From contig NZ_SADE01000001.1 in NCBI RefSeq assembly GCF_004005845.1, forward strand, positions 124,001-188,000: a DNA stretch of 64,000 nucleotides, given 5' to 3'. Positions 1-9,235 of the stretch are shown here, piece by piece. Both the position numbers and the translations under genes were made by a program. The notes under the pieces were generated by a model. It had not been told where the DNA came from. It was given only the letters and a program-made list of their open reading frames with translations, and searched no databases. Origin of the DNA: Hwanghaeella grinnelliae (GTDB lineage Bacteria > Pseudomonadota > Alphaproteobacteria > UBA8366 > Aestuariispiraceae). Each line of letters begins with the position of its first letter. The stretch's first letter is position 1.

Positions 1-511
1 CGATATCGTCCAGCGACACACCGTGGTCTTCTATTTCCACCAGATCTTTGCCCCAGGGGCCGTTCGAAAACAGGCCGGAAATATCGATATCGCGGATGCT
101 TTTGACCGGGTAATGGTCCAGCACCACATCCAGGGTCAGCGCGTTGTACAGGTTGACCCAATAGGCTTCCTGCTCGGCCCTCGGATAGGCGGTGATCCGA
201 AGCCCCGCCAACCGCGCGATATAGGCTTTCAGGATCGCGCGGTCCTGTTCCGTGACCTTGTCATAGGCGACGCGGTTGACGCCGCTCTGATCGGGATAAA
301 CATATTTGCCGAGGAATTGGTCCCAGGCGCCATGCTCTATCCTGGCTGTGGCGGCCTCGTCATGCGCTAACCAGATGTCCCACAGATCGGCGCTTTTCGC
401 AGCGGCGGGATTTAGGCCGGGGAGCAGGAGAGGAAGGGCGAGCGCAAGCGCGGCGATGGTCTGTCGCCGTGTTCGCCCCGTATTCCATATCGATCCAACC
501 ACCGCACCCAT
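1..511 (-). CDS. DUF547-domain protein, exported (3' part missing)
   Basis: About 170 N-terminal residues are present and the reading frame stays open to the window edge. My own translation of the minus strand gives an ATG at 511 preceded directly by an in-frame TGA, so the start is at or just inside that ATG. An arginine pair (TRRQ) and an alanine/leucine-rich stretch ending near PAAAK form a signal peptide, possibly Tat-like. The mature part contains EQEAYWVNLYNALTLDVVLD and then VKSIRDIDISGLF, which are typical of DUF547, a family of unknown biochemical function. The gene diverges from the glycosyltransferase pair at 672. I recall DUF547 proteins beside those two glycosyltransferases in arsenosugar-type clusters, so a shared pathway is plausible but unproven. 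Confidence 0.75.
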   Translation of the reverse strand, partial: MGAVVGSIWNTGRTRRQTIAALALALPLLLPGLNPAAAKSADLWDIWLAHDEAATARIEHGAWDQFLGKYVYPDQSGVNRVAYDKVTEQDRAILKAYIARLAGLRITAYPRAEQEAYWVNLYNALTLDVVLDHYPVKSIRDIDISGLFSNGPWGKDLVEIEDHGVSLDDI

Positions 512-671
512 CCTTCACGCGTTTCCATACAGGATATGGGCAGGATATACGAGCACTGGCGGGTTTTCCCCATAGTGTCCTCGGACACAATGCGATCATG
601 ATTGCGTGACCGCTGGGGCGAATGCCCGCACCCCCCTTGCGGAACCACTTAAAACTGCATAGTCCGGGGGT

Positions 672-1397
672 ATGCTTCGTCCCGTCGCCACCGGGGAACC
701 GGCCCTGCGCCTGCAGGTCGTGATCCCGACCTTGAATGCCGCGACGACTTTGTCGGCGGCGGTGGCGGCCCTGCGGGCGGGCAAGACGGGGATGACGGTC
801 GATATCCTGATATGCGATGGCGGGTCAGTCGATGCCACGACGAAGGCTGCAGAGGCATTGGGTCTGCGCGTTGTTCGGTCGGAAAAGGGGCGCGGCCGAC
901 AACTCCGGGCGGGGGCCAAAGCGGCTTTGCTGGATGGTGATCCTGATTTGCTTCTGTTTCTTCATGCGGACAGCACGTTGCAGCCGGGGTGGGAGGAAGC
1001 GGTGGTGGGATTTGCCGCCCGCGCGGATCGGGACGAAAAGGCGTGCTATTTTCAATTCGCGCTCGACGATGCGGCGCCGGCGGCACGGCGCTTGGAGCGT
1101 CTCGTGGCTTGGCGTTGCCGCACCTTCGGTTTGCCCTATGGGGATCAGGGGCTGCTGCTGACACCGGCCCTTTACCGCAAGCTGGGCGGTTTCAATTCTC
1201 TGCCGCTGATGGAAGATGTCGAGATCGTCCAACGCATCGGTAGGGACAATATGTTTCCCTTGACGGCTTCGCTCGAAACCTCAGCCCAGCGTTACAGGCA
1301 GTCCGGCTATCTGCGGCGGTCGCTACGGAACCTAATTTGCCTGTCGCTGTATTTCCTGGGCGTCCCGCCGCATGTTCTGGCACGGCTGTATGGGTAA
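672..1397 (+). CDS. TIGR04283-type family 2 glycosyltransferase
   Basis: A 241-residue GT-A fold glycosyltransferase without membrane segments. The N-terminus has the family 2 nucleotide-binding start LQVVIPTLNAATTL, then DGGSVDAT, GRGRQLRAGA and a DxD-like metal site in FLHADS around residue 97. These are the signatures of the short TIGR04283 family, which curated databases link to arsenosugar biosynthesis and formerly called rSAM/selenodomain-associated. An in-frame TAG lies three codons before the ATG, so the start cannot lie further upstream. The Shine-Dalgarno sequence is poor (a G run directly against the ATG). The next gene overlaps its last codons, so the two are likely translated together. 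The sugar donor and acceptor cannot be read from the sequence. Confidence 0.85.
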   Translation: MLRPVATGEPALRLQVVIPTLNAATTLSAAVAALRAGKTGMTVDILICDGGSVDATTKAAEALGLRVVRSEKGRGRQLRAGAKAALLDGDPDLLLFLHADSTLQPGWEEAVVGFAARADRDEKACYFQFALDDAAPAARRLERLVAWRCRTFGLPYGDQGLLLTPALYRKLGGFNSLPLMEDVEIVQRIGRDNMFPLTASLETSAQRYRQSGYLRRSLRNLICLSLYFLGVPPHVLARLYG

Positions 1398-2016
1398 CGG
1401 CATGCGGCGGAAACCGACTTTGCTGATCTTCGCGAAGGAACCGCGCCTGGGCCGGGTGAAAAGCCGCTTGGCACGGGATATCGGTGCGACGGCTGCCCTT
1501 CATTTTTATCGCGGAAACCTGACCCGACTGCATAGGCAACTATCTGTGCATAGCCGGTGGCGGGTGATCTGGTGCCTCGCGCCGGACCGCGCAGTCCATG
1601 CGCGCCGGGCCTGGCCGAGGGGCGTGAAACGGCAAGCCCAGGGGCGCGGCGATTTGGGGCAGCGTATGGCCCGCGCGCTCAACGACGCGCCGCCGGGCCC
1701 GGTATTGCTGATCGGATCGGACATTCCTGCTATCGACGCGGCCTCGATGCAGCAGGCGATCTCACTGTTGGGGCGGAAGGATGCCGTCTTCGGCCCGGCG
1801 GAGGATGGCGGCTACTGGCTGGTCGGCTTCAGGCGAATACGCCCAGTGCCTTATGGATTGTTTCGTGGCGTGCGGTGGTCGGGACCTTTCGCGCTGGGGG
1901 ATACGATTGCAACTCTGCCGGCTGGGGCGCGTGTCGGCTTTGCCGCTGTTTTGCCCGATGTGGATGATGGACCGTCCTACGGGGATTGGAAGGAAAGTCG
2001 CAATGGGACTCTCTGA
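1390..2016 (+). CDS. TIGR04282-type (DUF2064) glycosyltransferase
   Basis: About 208 residues of the DUF2064/TIGR04282 family, a nucleotidyltransferase-like GT-A fold related to CofC and MobA. Visible motifs are FAKEPRLGRVKSRLARDIG near the N-terminus (nucleotide-binding loop), LIGSDIPAIDA in the middle and FGPAEDGGYWLVGF after it. The family normally sits next to a TIGR04283 enzyme, as here. Three in-frame ATGs are possible (1372, 1390, 1402). I chose 1390, which overlaps the previous stop codon by a few bases. The 3' end overlaps the following kinase gene by 14 bases, giving a tight three-gene operon. Assignment to arsenosugar synthesis rests on the family name only; no arsS or arsM is visible in the window. 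Confidence 0.82.
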   Translation: MGNGMRRKPTLLIFAKEPRLGRVKSRLARDIGATAALHFYRGNLTRLHRQLSVHSRWRVIWCLAPDRAVHARRAWPRGVKRQAQGRGDLGQRMARALNDAPPGPVLLIGSDIPAIDAASMQQAISLLGRKDAVFGPAEDGGYWLVGFRRIRPVPYGLFRGVRWSGPFALGDTIATLPAGARVGFAAVLPDVDDGPSYGDWKESRNGTL

Positions 2017-3097
2017 TCAGATGCCGGCCCTCGCGGCGGCGGTTTCGCGCCTGCCCGGATTCGCCACTGTCGAAACCGCGGACCTCGATCCACTGCCCAC
2101 GACCGGCCTGGCGCATGACCATATTCGTATCGTCGGAACGGGCGTGCTGCTGCGGGTGCCTCGGCAGAGCCAGTTGGCCCTGGCCGCGCGGGAAAACCTG
2201 ATCTATCAGGCTGCCTGTTTCCGGCGCATGGCGGCGAGCGGCCATACGCCGAAACTTTATGGGATCATTGAGCCCACCCCGGAGATTCCGATGGGTAGCC
2301 TGGTGGTGGAAGAGATCTCGGGGGAGACCCTGACCCTGCCGGCGGGGCTTGCCGATGCCGCCCGCGCACTGGCTGCCATTCATGCCTTGCCGTTGCCGCC
2401 CGTCGCCGAACGTTCGCCATTAAAGGATCCAGAGGATGCGGTCGCGGCGACGTTGGAGGAGATGCTCGTGCAAGGTCGGCATTTGTCCTCGCCCCATGCG
2501 CCGGTTTCAAAGTCTGGGCGGGAGGCGATAGAGGCGGAGATAGACACTGTTCGGGAGGAAATCCGACACCTGCCGTCGGTAACGAAGACGCTTATTTCCT
2601 TCGATGCTCATCCCGGCAATTTCATTCTTGAGCAGGGCTCCGGTCGCGCCGTGCTGGTCGATTTGGAGAAGGGGCGGTATGGCGGTGCGGGTTTCGACCT
2701 TGCCCATGCCACGCTCTATACCTCCACGACCTGGGATGTCGCCACCTATTCGGAACCGAGTGTGGCGCAGATTGCTGATTTTTATGCGACTTGGCTGGCG
2801 ACTGTGCCGAAGGAACTAGGTTCTGCACTGAAACCCTGGTTGTTGCCGATGCGGCGGATCATGTGGCTGTGGTCGGTCACGTGGTGTGCGAAATGGGCGG
2901 TTGAGAGTCGAGCGACCCGCGTGGCGGACAAGCATGCGGCGGCGTCTGCCGAGGATTGGTCGGCGGAAAACACCGGCGGCACCTTGATCGACCATGTAGC
3001 AAACCGGGTCGAATGTTATCTTTCCGACGCGATCATTGCGCGTGTGCGGTCCGACTGGCGGGGGGACAACGCCTTGACCGGGCTGCTATCTGAATAG
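2003..3097 (+). CDS. APH-family phosphotransferase (small-molecule kinase)
   Basis: A 364-residue protein with the aminoglycoside phosphotransferase/choline kinase fold. ISFDAHPGNFIL (catalytic loop, usually HxDxxxxN; here the aspartate comes before the histidine, DAHPGN) is followed by VLVDLEKGRYGGAGFDLAHA (metal-binding Asp). The ATG at 2003 has an AGGAAAG Shine-Dalgarno about 7 bases upstream and overlaps the previous gene by 14 bases. A longer frame back to 1781 only runs antiphase through that gene. Such kinases phosphorylate small alcohols, sugars or amino acids. Being third in an operon with two glycosyltransferases, it may activate or modify the sugar they use. The substrate is unknown, and antibiotic resistance should not be assumed. 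Confidence 0.8.
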   Translation: MGLSDQMPALAAAVSRLPGFATVETADLDPLPTTGLAHDHIRIVGTGVLLRVPRQSQLALAARENLIYQAACFRRMAASGHTPKLYGIIEPTPEIPMGSLVVEEISGETLTLPAGLADAARALAAIHALPLPPVAERSPLKDPEDAVAATLEEMLVQGRHLSSPHAPVSKSGREAIEAEIDTVREEIRHLPSVTKTLISFDAHPGNFILEQGSGRAVLVDLEKGRYGGAGFDLAHATLYTSTTWDVATYSEPSVAQIADFYATWLATVPKELGSALKPWLLPMRRIMWLWSVTWCAKWAVESRATRVADKHAAASAEDWSAENTGGTLIDHVANRVECYLSDAIIARVRSDWRGDNALTGLLSE

Positions 3098-3226
3098 GCG
3101 CTTTGGCCGTGAATAAGCGGCCTGCGATTGAGAAGAGGCGTCGCCCGCCCTATCTTTCTGACCAACACACAATCTTGCCCGGTGTCGCCGTGCGCCGCCG
3201 GGGACCTGCAAGAGAGGCAAAACCAT

Positions 3227-3889
3227 ATGTATTTTGATCCCGCCGTGTCGAAGAAGCCGGCTCCGTTCAGCTTTTCCCCGTTCAAATCGATGGTCGTGCC
3301 ACGGCCAATCGGTTGGATCAGCACCATCAGCGAGGATGGAGTGCCGAACTTGGCACCGTTCAGTTTCTTCAATGCAATCGCGGAAGATCCGCCGATGTTG
3401 GCCTTCTCCCCGAACGGGTATCATGAAGAAGGTGGCCGAAAGGATACCTTGCAGAACATTACCGAAACGAAGGAATTCGTCTACAATCTGGTCGGCTTCG
3501 ATATGGCGAACCAGATGAACGCCACGTCGGGTCCTGTCCCGCATGGGGAAGATGAAATGGTCGTCGCCGGCCTCGCCGCGGCGCCATGTGAGAAGGTGAA
3601 GCCGCCGCGCGTGCGGGATGCCGCCGCCAGTTTCGAGTGCGAGTTGCATCAGATTATCGATCTGCCGGCAGGCAGCAAGGGCAGCCCCAATTCGCTGGTG
3701 ATCGGGCGTGTTATCGGCATCCATGTGCGGGACGACGTGATCACCGAAGAGGGCAGGATCGACATTCGCAAGATCCGGCCTTTGGCGCGCCTCGGCTATA
3801 TGGATTATTCCGTGGTGGACGATTTCTTTACGCTGGATCGCCCGCCGGGCGGTGGGATGGAACAGCCGCCGCCGGTCAAATCGTCCTAG
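3227..3889 (+). CDS. Flavin reductase-like FMN-binding protein
   Basis: A 220-residue protein of the flavin reductase-like domain family (flavoredoxin type), a cytoplasmic FMN-binding split barrel. The N-terminal part reads FKSMVVPRPIGWISTIS and then LAPFSFFNAIAEDPPMLAFS, the usual flavin-binding signature, and a later segment reads NSLVIGRVIGIHV. The ATG at 3227 is preceded by AGAGAGG, a fair ribosome site; the frame is open 99 bases further upstream without support. It ends 5 bases before the convergent hydantoinase gene. Members reduce flavins or act as reductase partners of oxygenases, but the partner cannot be deduced here. Confidence 0.85.
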   Translation: MYFDPAVSKKPAPFSFSPFKSMVVPRPIGWISTISEDGVPNLAPFSFFNAIAEDPPMLAFSPNGYHEEGGRKDTLQNITETKEFVYNLVGFDMANQMNATSGPVPHGEDEMVVAGLAAAPCEKVKPPRVRDAAASFECELHQIIDLPAGSKGSPNSLVIGRVIGIHVRDDVITEEGRIDIRKIRPLARLGYMDYSVVDDFFTLDRPPGGGMEQPPPVKSS

Positions 3890-3894
3890 ACGTT

Positions 3895-5919
3895 CTATCC
3901 AAGTGACGGCCGTCCAGTGGCGATTGCTGTCACGGTGCTTTCGACGAACAGGTCGCGACCGCCCATCTGCTTCACGAAGCGGTCGTCCCGGCTGCATTCC
4001 ACATGCACGCTTGCCGCACCGGCTTCCGCCGCCTGACGGTGGGCCAGGGCCTTTGCCTGTTCTTCTGCCACCTGGGCTGCGACTTCGAAGCTGGGGTGGT
4101 CTTTCAACCCGTCCGGCAGATGCACGCGGTAGACGAATTCATTCGGGGCTGAAATCAAGATGCGGACCGTCTGCATGACGCCGCCCGCGACCGCGCCGAC
4201 CGCGTTGGAGACATCCGCATGCGGCGGTAAGACGATCTGTGTGCCAGTTCGTTGACCGAAAGCGGGATAATAGGTTGCCGCGGGTGCGCCGATTCCGGCC
4301 ACGGGTGTGCGGAACCGAAGGTCGACTTGCAGTTCGCTACGCTGGGCGGGATTGGTGCTTGATGAGAAGGCGGCGGACAGCAGCCGCCGTGTCAGCGTGC
4401 CGAGGCGGCCCGGTGCAGCCATGCCTTCGGCGTCTAATACGGCCATGACCAGTGCTTCCCCAGCCTGCTCAATGACAAGATCGAAGACGGTTTGGGCAAA
4501 CTCCCTTTCGTCCTTCGCCACCGGTTTACCGGACCGGATCTCCTTACGCGCCCATATCCGCGCACCCAGCATGGCGGCTTCCGTGTTCCAGGCATGGTGC
4601 AGGCCCAATACATGAGCCCCGTCGGACGGCGTGAAGGCCGAGATTGCGACGAGGCCTCGGTCGACCAGGCGCCGTAGCGGTTGTTCCGGCGCCCTGTCCG
4701 ACAGCAGCGTTTCCAGGTCGACGGGGCCGTCCGCCAGCTTGTCCCAAATCCGCTGCTCGCTGGCCGATAGTCGGGCGGCACCTTCACCCAACCGGCGCTG
4801 ACGGATGGCGAAGCGGCCGTCATAGGTCTTTTCGTAGGCGCGCGCGGCCTGTTCCTTCAGTGCTGGAACGACATGCGCATATTCATGCGCCAGCAGGCTC
4901 AAGGGCACGGCACGACGCGGACCCGCGATCAATCGTTTTTCATCGTCCAGACGAATTTCACTATCCCCGCCGAGGCCGACGGTATGGACCGCGATCGCTT
5001 CCACCATGGTGCGCCAACCGCTGACATTCGCGCCATCCATATCCAGCTTGGGACGGCCGCCGCGCAACAGGGCGATATCGGTTGTCGTGCCGCCCATGTC
5101 GACGACGATCAAGTCGTCTTGGCCGCTAAGGTGCCGCGCGCCGACAACACTGGCCGCCGGGCCGGACAAAACAGTTTCGACAGGGCGGTAGCGCGCCGTT
5201 TCCGCCGAAATCAGGGACCCGTCACCCTTCACCACCATCAAGGGGGCGGTAATGCCGCGCTGCGCCAGCAGGCCGGTGACGGCTTCGATCAGGTCGGAAA
5301 TCAAAGGGATCAGCCGGGCATTCAGGACGGCGGTCAGGGCTCTTCTTGGCATGTCCAGGTTGGCGGACAGTTCGTGGCCGCATGTAACCGGCCGTCCCGT
5401 AAGTTTCAGGACGGCATCCCGGACGCGTTGTTCGTGAGCCGGGTTCCGCGACCCGAAATGGGCGGAAACGGCAAAGGCCGAAACCTTTCCCGCATGGGAC
5501 TCCAACGCGGCTTCAACCGCAGCCATGTCCAGAGGCGTCGCCTCGTCGCCATTCGATCCGTGGCCGCCGGCGATGAAAATGACGGGATCGCTTCCCAGCG
5601 CCTGCCGCAATCCGCCCCGATCCAATGCCGCTTCCGTTTCCCCGATCATGATCAGGCAGACGGGTTGTCCGTGGGATTCGACGACCGCGTTCGTGGCGAG
5701 TGTGGTGGATATTGAAACCAAGCGTATGGCTTCGGCCGGGACCGCTTCCTCGCCATCGGGCTCCATGATGGCGGCGATGGCCTTGCCGATCCCGATGGTC
5801 AGGTCGTGTTTCGTGGTCAGCGCCTTCGCGGTTCTGAAAACGGCGCCGTCCTCGCGGCACAGCACTGCGTCGGTAAACGTACCGCCGGTATCGATCCCAA
5901 GCCTCAACCCGTCAACCAT
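3895..5919 (-). CDS. Hydantoinase/oxoprolinase family protein (HyuA type)
   Basis: A 674-residue ATP-dependent hydantoinase A/oxoprolinase subunit, the usual length for the family. The N-terminal hydantoinase/oxoprolinase domain has GIDTGGTFTDAVL at residue 8 (phosphate-binding loop), STTLATNAVVE near residue 72, and a second ATPase motif VDMGGTTTDIALLRGGRP near residue 273. These enzymes open cyclic amides such as hydantoins or 5-oxoproline with ATP, usually with a HyuB subunit. No hyuB gene is adjacent, so this is either a stand-alone A subunit or its partner lies elsewhere. The start is chosen at the ATG directly before VDGLRLGIDTGG. Neighbouring deacylase and dipeptidase genes suggest breakdown of damaged or modified amino acids. 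Confidence 0.87.
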   Translation of the reverse strand: MVDGLRLGIDTGGTFTDAVLCREDGAVFRTAKALTTKHDLTIGIGKAIAAIMEPDGEEAVPAEAIRLVSISTTLATNAVVESHGQPVCLIMIGETEAALDRGGLRQALGSDPVIFIAGGHGSNGDEATPLDMAAVEAALESHAGKVSAFAVSAHFGSRNPAHEQRVRDAVLKLTGRPVTCGHELSANLDMPRRALTAVLNARLIPLISDLIEAVTGLLAQRGITAPLMVVKGDGSLISAETARYRPVETVLSGPAASVVGARHLSGQDDLIVVDMGGTTTDIALLRGGRPKLDMDGANVSGWRTMVEAIAVHTVGLGGDSEIRLDDEKRLIAGPRRAVPLSLLAHEYAHVVPALKEQAARAYEKTYDGRFAIRQRRLGEGAARLSASEQRIWDKLADGPVDLETLLSDRAPEQPLRRLVDRGLVAISAFTPSDGAHVLGLHHAWNTEAAMLGARIWARKEIRSGKPVAKDEREFAQTVFDLVIEQAGEALVMAVLDAEGMAAPGRLGTLTRRLLSAAFSSSTNPAQRSELQVDLRFRTPVAGIGAPAATYYPAFGQRTGTQIVLPPHADVSNAVGAVAGGVMQTVRILISAPNEFVYRVHLPDGLKDHPSFEVAAQVAEEQAKALAHRQAAEAGAASVHVECSRDDRFVKQMGGRDLFVESTVTAIATGRPSLG

Positions 5920-6069
5920 GCGAAGACCCGCCGAAAAAATTCCGTATCAGCCCCGATAGCGAAGGGAAAGGGGGCAGGCAAGCGGGTTCTGAACCAGTTC
6001 CATTCAGGCTAGGGTGAAAGGAAACGTCCTGGGACGACAGGAATCGTCGTTTGAACACGGCGACGGGAC

Positions 6070-7014
6070 TTAACCGTCCATCACCATGCGTTTGATCAAG
6101 GCGTTCTTGACGTTCTCCGCATTGCCGTTCGCGACCTGGCAGGTTCCCGCCGCATGATGGCCGCCGCCTCGGAAGGCCAAGCACAATTCCCCGACATTGG
6201 TTTTGGAACTGCGGTTGAAGATTGATTTTCCGATGGCGAAAACGGTGTTCACGTTCTCCCGCCCACGCATGATGTGAATGGAGATATTGCAGTCCGGAAA
6301 CATCGTATAGATTTTGAACCGGTTGCCGGGCCAAATATTGTCTTCCCAACGAAGGTCCAGGACCGCGACATTGTCATGCACGGTGGTGCAGCGTTTCAGC
6401 TGTTCGTTGAACCGCTCTTCATAGTCATTCACAAGGGAGACACGTTCCCGAACGTCGGGATCTTCAAGGATTTCCTCGATCGTCTTTTCCCGCACCAGAT
6501 CGATCAACTTCATCATCAGTTCGTAGTTTGAGATGCGGAAGTCCCGGAACCGACCCAGTCCCGTCCGTGCATCCATCAGAAAACCGAGCAGAATCCATCC
6601 CTGCGGATCCGTTACGTCTTCCATCTCAAGCATTGCTGCGTCGGATTTGTCGACGGCTGCCATCAAATCCTCACTGATGGTTGGGAAGGTCTCCTTCCCA
6701 CCGTAGAAATCGTAGACCACGCGGGCGGCCGACGGGGCGTGCGGGTCGATGATATGGTTTGATCGCTCGGTGATTCTGACTGCTTCCGACGCATGGTGGT
6801 CGAAGGCTAGATGGCATCCGGGAACAAAGGGAAGGTTCGTCGTGATATCGCGCTTGGTGATGCTGACGACGCCATCCTGCATGTCTTTCGGATGCGCGAA
6901 GGCGACATGGTCCACTAGCCCGTTCTCGCGCAGCAGGACAGCGCAAACCAAACCGTCGAAATCGCTTCTGGTTACAAGACGGTATTTGTCGTCCTGGCTG
7001 TCTTGTTCCGCCAT
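6070..7014 (-). CDS. DHH-family phosphoesterase (exopolyphosphatase/NrnA-like)
   Basis: A 314-residue DHH/DHHA1 phosphoesterase. The metal site appears as SDFDGL at residues 17-22 and the family-defining FDHHAS near residue 72. The C-terminal DHHA1 substrate-binding motif is seen in FRGGGHHAAGTCQVA near residue 290. The family includes exopolyphosphatases, nanoRNases and pAp or cyclic-dinucleotide phosphatases, and sequence alone does not choose among them. No membrane segment or signal is seen, so it is probably a cytoplasmic Mn-dependent enzyme. It is flanked by genes on the same strand at a distance and looks monocistronic. Confidence 0.85.
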   Translation of the reverse strand: MAEQDSQDDKYRLVTRSDFDGLVCAVLLRENGLVDHVAFAHPKDMQDGVVSITKRDITTNLPFVPGCHLAFDHHASEAVRITERSNHIIDPHAPSAARVVYDFYGGKETFPTISEDLMAAVDKSDAAMLEMEDVTDPQGWILLGFLMDARTGLGRFRDFRISNYELMMKLIDLVREKTIEEILEDPDVRERVSLVNDYEERFNEQLKRCTTVHDNVAVLDLRWEDNIWPGNRFKIYTMFPDCNISIHIMRGRENVNTVFAIGKSIFNRSSKTNVGELCLAFRGGGHHAAGTCQVANGNAENVKNALIKRMVMDG

Positions 7015-7138
7015 AATTCTTCTCCCCTGAACTCAGCTGCATACCGGGTCCCAACCTTAGCCCGGTAGGGCAATACATTAGCGCAACTGAAAACCAATCG
7101 CCATGCGTGGTTTGGACGAGCTTCCGAAGCTTGGTCCG

Positions 7139-7909
7139 CTAGTTGGCGAGCAAGCCGGAAAAACCGTCGAACAGCAGTTTTGCCCCGGCGAGAATTAAGA
7201 ACACGTAAATGATGCGGTAAAACAGAACCTCGTTCACACGGTGGTGCAGTTTAAACCCCAGCCATATCCCGAGCGGCGCCAACGGCGCCAAGGCAAGGGA
7301 CGTACCCAGGCTGGATGTGGAAAACTGGCCGAGGAACCCATAAGGAATCAGCTTCACATAGTTTACGAGGAAGAAGAACCAGACCGTCGTGCCGACATAA
7401 AGGGTTTTGTCGATGCGTTGCGGCAATAGATAGACCTGCACCGGCGGGCCACCGGCATGGGCGACGAAACTCGTGAATCCCGAGACGCAGGACCAGATTG
7501 ATCCCTTCACCCAGGAAGGGCCGGCCGGCTTCTTGTTCCGGCTGCTCTTGATCAGATTGCTGATGGTGAAGCCGATGGCGATTCCGCCGATCAGGATACG
7601 GATGAAATCCTCACTCATCACATCGAAGGTCAATGTGCCGATCACGATTCCGGCCACCGCACCCGGCGCCATGCGTAGCAGGTTCGGCCAACTGGCTTTC
7701 GTGCGGTAGGCCAACAGACCCATGATATCCATCGCACACAGGATCGGGAGCATGATCGCCGCAGCCTGGAGCGGCGAAGTGGTCAACGCGATCAGCGGTG
7801 TCGCCAGCATACCGATGGAACCGCCAAAGCCGCCCTTTCCGATGCCGGCGATCAGCACCGCGGGAATGGCGGCCAAATAGAAGATGGGGTCTATGATCGG
7901 TTCGAACAT
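7139..7909 (-). CDS. TauE/SafE-family sulfite/organic anion exporter
   Basis: An integral membrane protein of about 256 residues with roughly eight hydrophobic segments. The N-terminal half has IAGIGKGGFGGSIGMLATP, the characteristic TauE/SafE repeat start, and a related region follows in the second half (GFTSFVAHAGGPPVQVYLLP). Members export sulfite, sulfoacetate or other small anions across the inner membrane. I placed the start at the ATG at 7909 because the hydrophobic domain follows at once; a longer frame reaches 7987 but would run close to the divergent deacylase gene. The substrate is unknown and no sulfonate catabolic gene is next to it. Confidence 0.85.
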   Translation of the reverse strand: MFEPIIDPIFYLAAIPAVLIAGIGKGGFGGSIGMLATPLIALTTSPLQAAAIMLPILCAMDIMGLLAYRTKASWPNLLRMAPGAVAGIVIGTLTFDVMSEDFIRILIGGIAIGFTISNLIKSSRNKKPAGPSWVKGSIWSCVSGFTSFVAHAGGPPVQVYLLPQRIDKTLYVGTTVWFFFLVNYVKLIPYGFLGQFSTSSLGTSLALAPLAPLGIWLGFKLHHRVNEVLFYRIIYVFLILAGAKLLFDGFSGLLAN

Positions 7910-8063
7910 GGTCCGTCGCAGGTAAACGGTATTTTCGACCACCGCAATCGGGCTTTCGGCAACATTGCTGTTCCAGGGCCGGGTCATCGCGTTGAATGCC
8001 CAGCTTGCGCAGCGGTTCCGGCGCGGATATCGATTGCCGGTAACCGCTTGCCTGGAGGCTAGA

Positions 8064-9209
8064 ATGTCCCGTCAAACCGAAGAAATCCCTTTGATGTCGC
8101 CTGCTCCCGGCACATCCCGTTCCTTGATCGTCCATCGGTATGGGGCACCGGGGACCGGGCCGAAAGCCTATATTCATGCGGCGCTTCATGCGGATGAATG
8201 GCCGAGCGTCCTGACCGTACAGAAGCTGATCCCGATGCTGGACGAGGCCTCTGAACGCGGTGAGATCCTGGGCGAGATCGTCGTGCTGCCCTATGCGAAT
8301 CCGACCGGTCTGGCCCAGCGCATGGGGGGACATGTGACTGGCCGGTACGACTACGACGGCAGCGGCAACTTCAACCGCAATTGGCCGGATCTGTCGCAGG
8401 CAGCTGCCGAAAAGCTCGGCGGATCCTTGCCGGAAGACAAGACCGAGGCGGTTCGGACGGTTCGTGCCGCCTTGCGCGAAGCCGCCGCGGAGCTACCCCG
8501 CCGGACACGGAACCAGGAATGGCGGGCTATCCTGCTCGGGCTTTCCATTGATGCGGACTTTGTCCTGGACCTGCATTGCGACAGTGAGGCGACGTTGCAC
8601 ACCTATACCAATGTCCGGCACAAGGATATGGTCGAGGTGTTGGGCGCGGAGCTGGGGTCCCCGGTCAACCTGCTGGAAGTCGAAGCTGGCGGCGGCGCGT
8701 TCGACGAGGCGAATGCCAAGCCTTGGTGGACAATCGGCGACTATCTTGAAGGCGGTGCGGACCTGCCGGCTGCCTGTTTCGGTGTTACCGTCGAACTGCG
8801 CGGGCAGGCGGATGTATTGGAAGAATATGCCGCCGCCGATGCCGAGGCTTTGTATCGGTTCCTGCAACGTCAAAAGGTGATTGCCGGGGACCCGGGACCG
8901 GTGCCGACCCTGAGCAACCCGGTTTCAATGCTGGACGCGGTCGACCTGGTTCGGGTGCCGCGTTCCGGCATCGTTGGATACCATAGGGACGTAGGCGATA
9001 GAGTCGCCAAGGGCGAGATCGTAGCGACGCTCTATGATCCTGCCGCGGTCGACCCGGTTGGTGCGCGCCTCGATCTATTCGCGGGAACGGATGGCATCAT
9101 GTTCTCCCGGTTCAGCGACAAACTTGTCGAACCGGGTGACAATATTGCCAAGATCGCCGGCACCGAAAGCTTGAGCTATCGCCAGGCGGGGGCTCTGCTG
9201 GAAGACTAA
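8064..9209 (+). CDS. Succinylglutamate desuccinylase/aspartoacylase family deacylase
   Basis: A 381-residue M14-type zinc carboxypeptidase-fold deacylase. The zinc site begins with HAALHADEWPS (an HxxE-like arrangement, H..DE) near residue 40. A substrate-binding stretch PYANPTGLAQR follows, then FNRNWPDLS and the third ligand region LDLHCDSE, and the beta-rich C-terminal domain carries GDRVAKGEIVATLYDP. The family removes succinyl, acetyl or related acyl groups from amino acids or ectoine precursors. The ATG at 8064 has GAGG just upstream; a longer frame to 7965 is unlikely. It is followed 26 bases later by the isoaspartyl dipeptidase, so the two probably act on related N-modified aspartyl or glutamyl compounds. 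Confidence 0.82.
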   Translation: MSRQTEEIPLMSPAPGTSRSLIVHRYGAPGTGPKAYIHAALHADEWPSVLTVQKLIPMLDEASERGEILGEIVVLPYANPTGLAQRMGGHVTGRYDYDGSGNFNRNWPDLSQAAAEKLGGSLPEDKTEAVRTVRAALREAAAELPRRTRNQEWRAILLGLSIDADFVLDLHCDSEATLHTYTNVRHKDMVEVLGAELGSPVNLLEVEAGGGAFDEANAKPWWTIGDYLEGGADLPAACFGVTVELRGQADVLEEYAAADAEALYRFLQRQKVIAGDPGPVPTLSNPVSMLDAVDLVRVPRSGIVGYHRDVGDRVAKGEIVATLYDPAAVDPVGARLDLFAGTDGIMFSRFSDKLVEPGDNIAKIAGTESLSYRQAGALLED

Positions 9210-9235
9210 ACCTGAATAAGGAAGGAGTGGCGCCC

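Noticed and set aside
2003-3097. APH-like kinase as an antibiotic-resistance gene
   Set aside because: The fold is shared with many metabolic kinases and the operon context is biosynthetic; nothing indicates aminoglycoside specificity.
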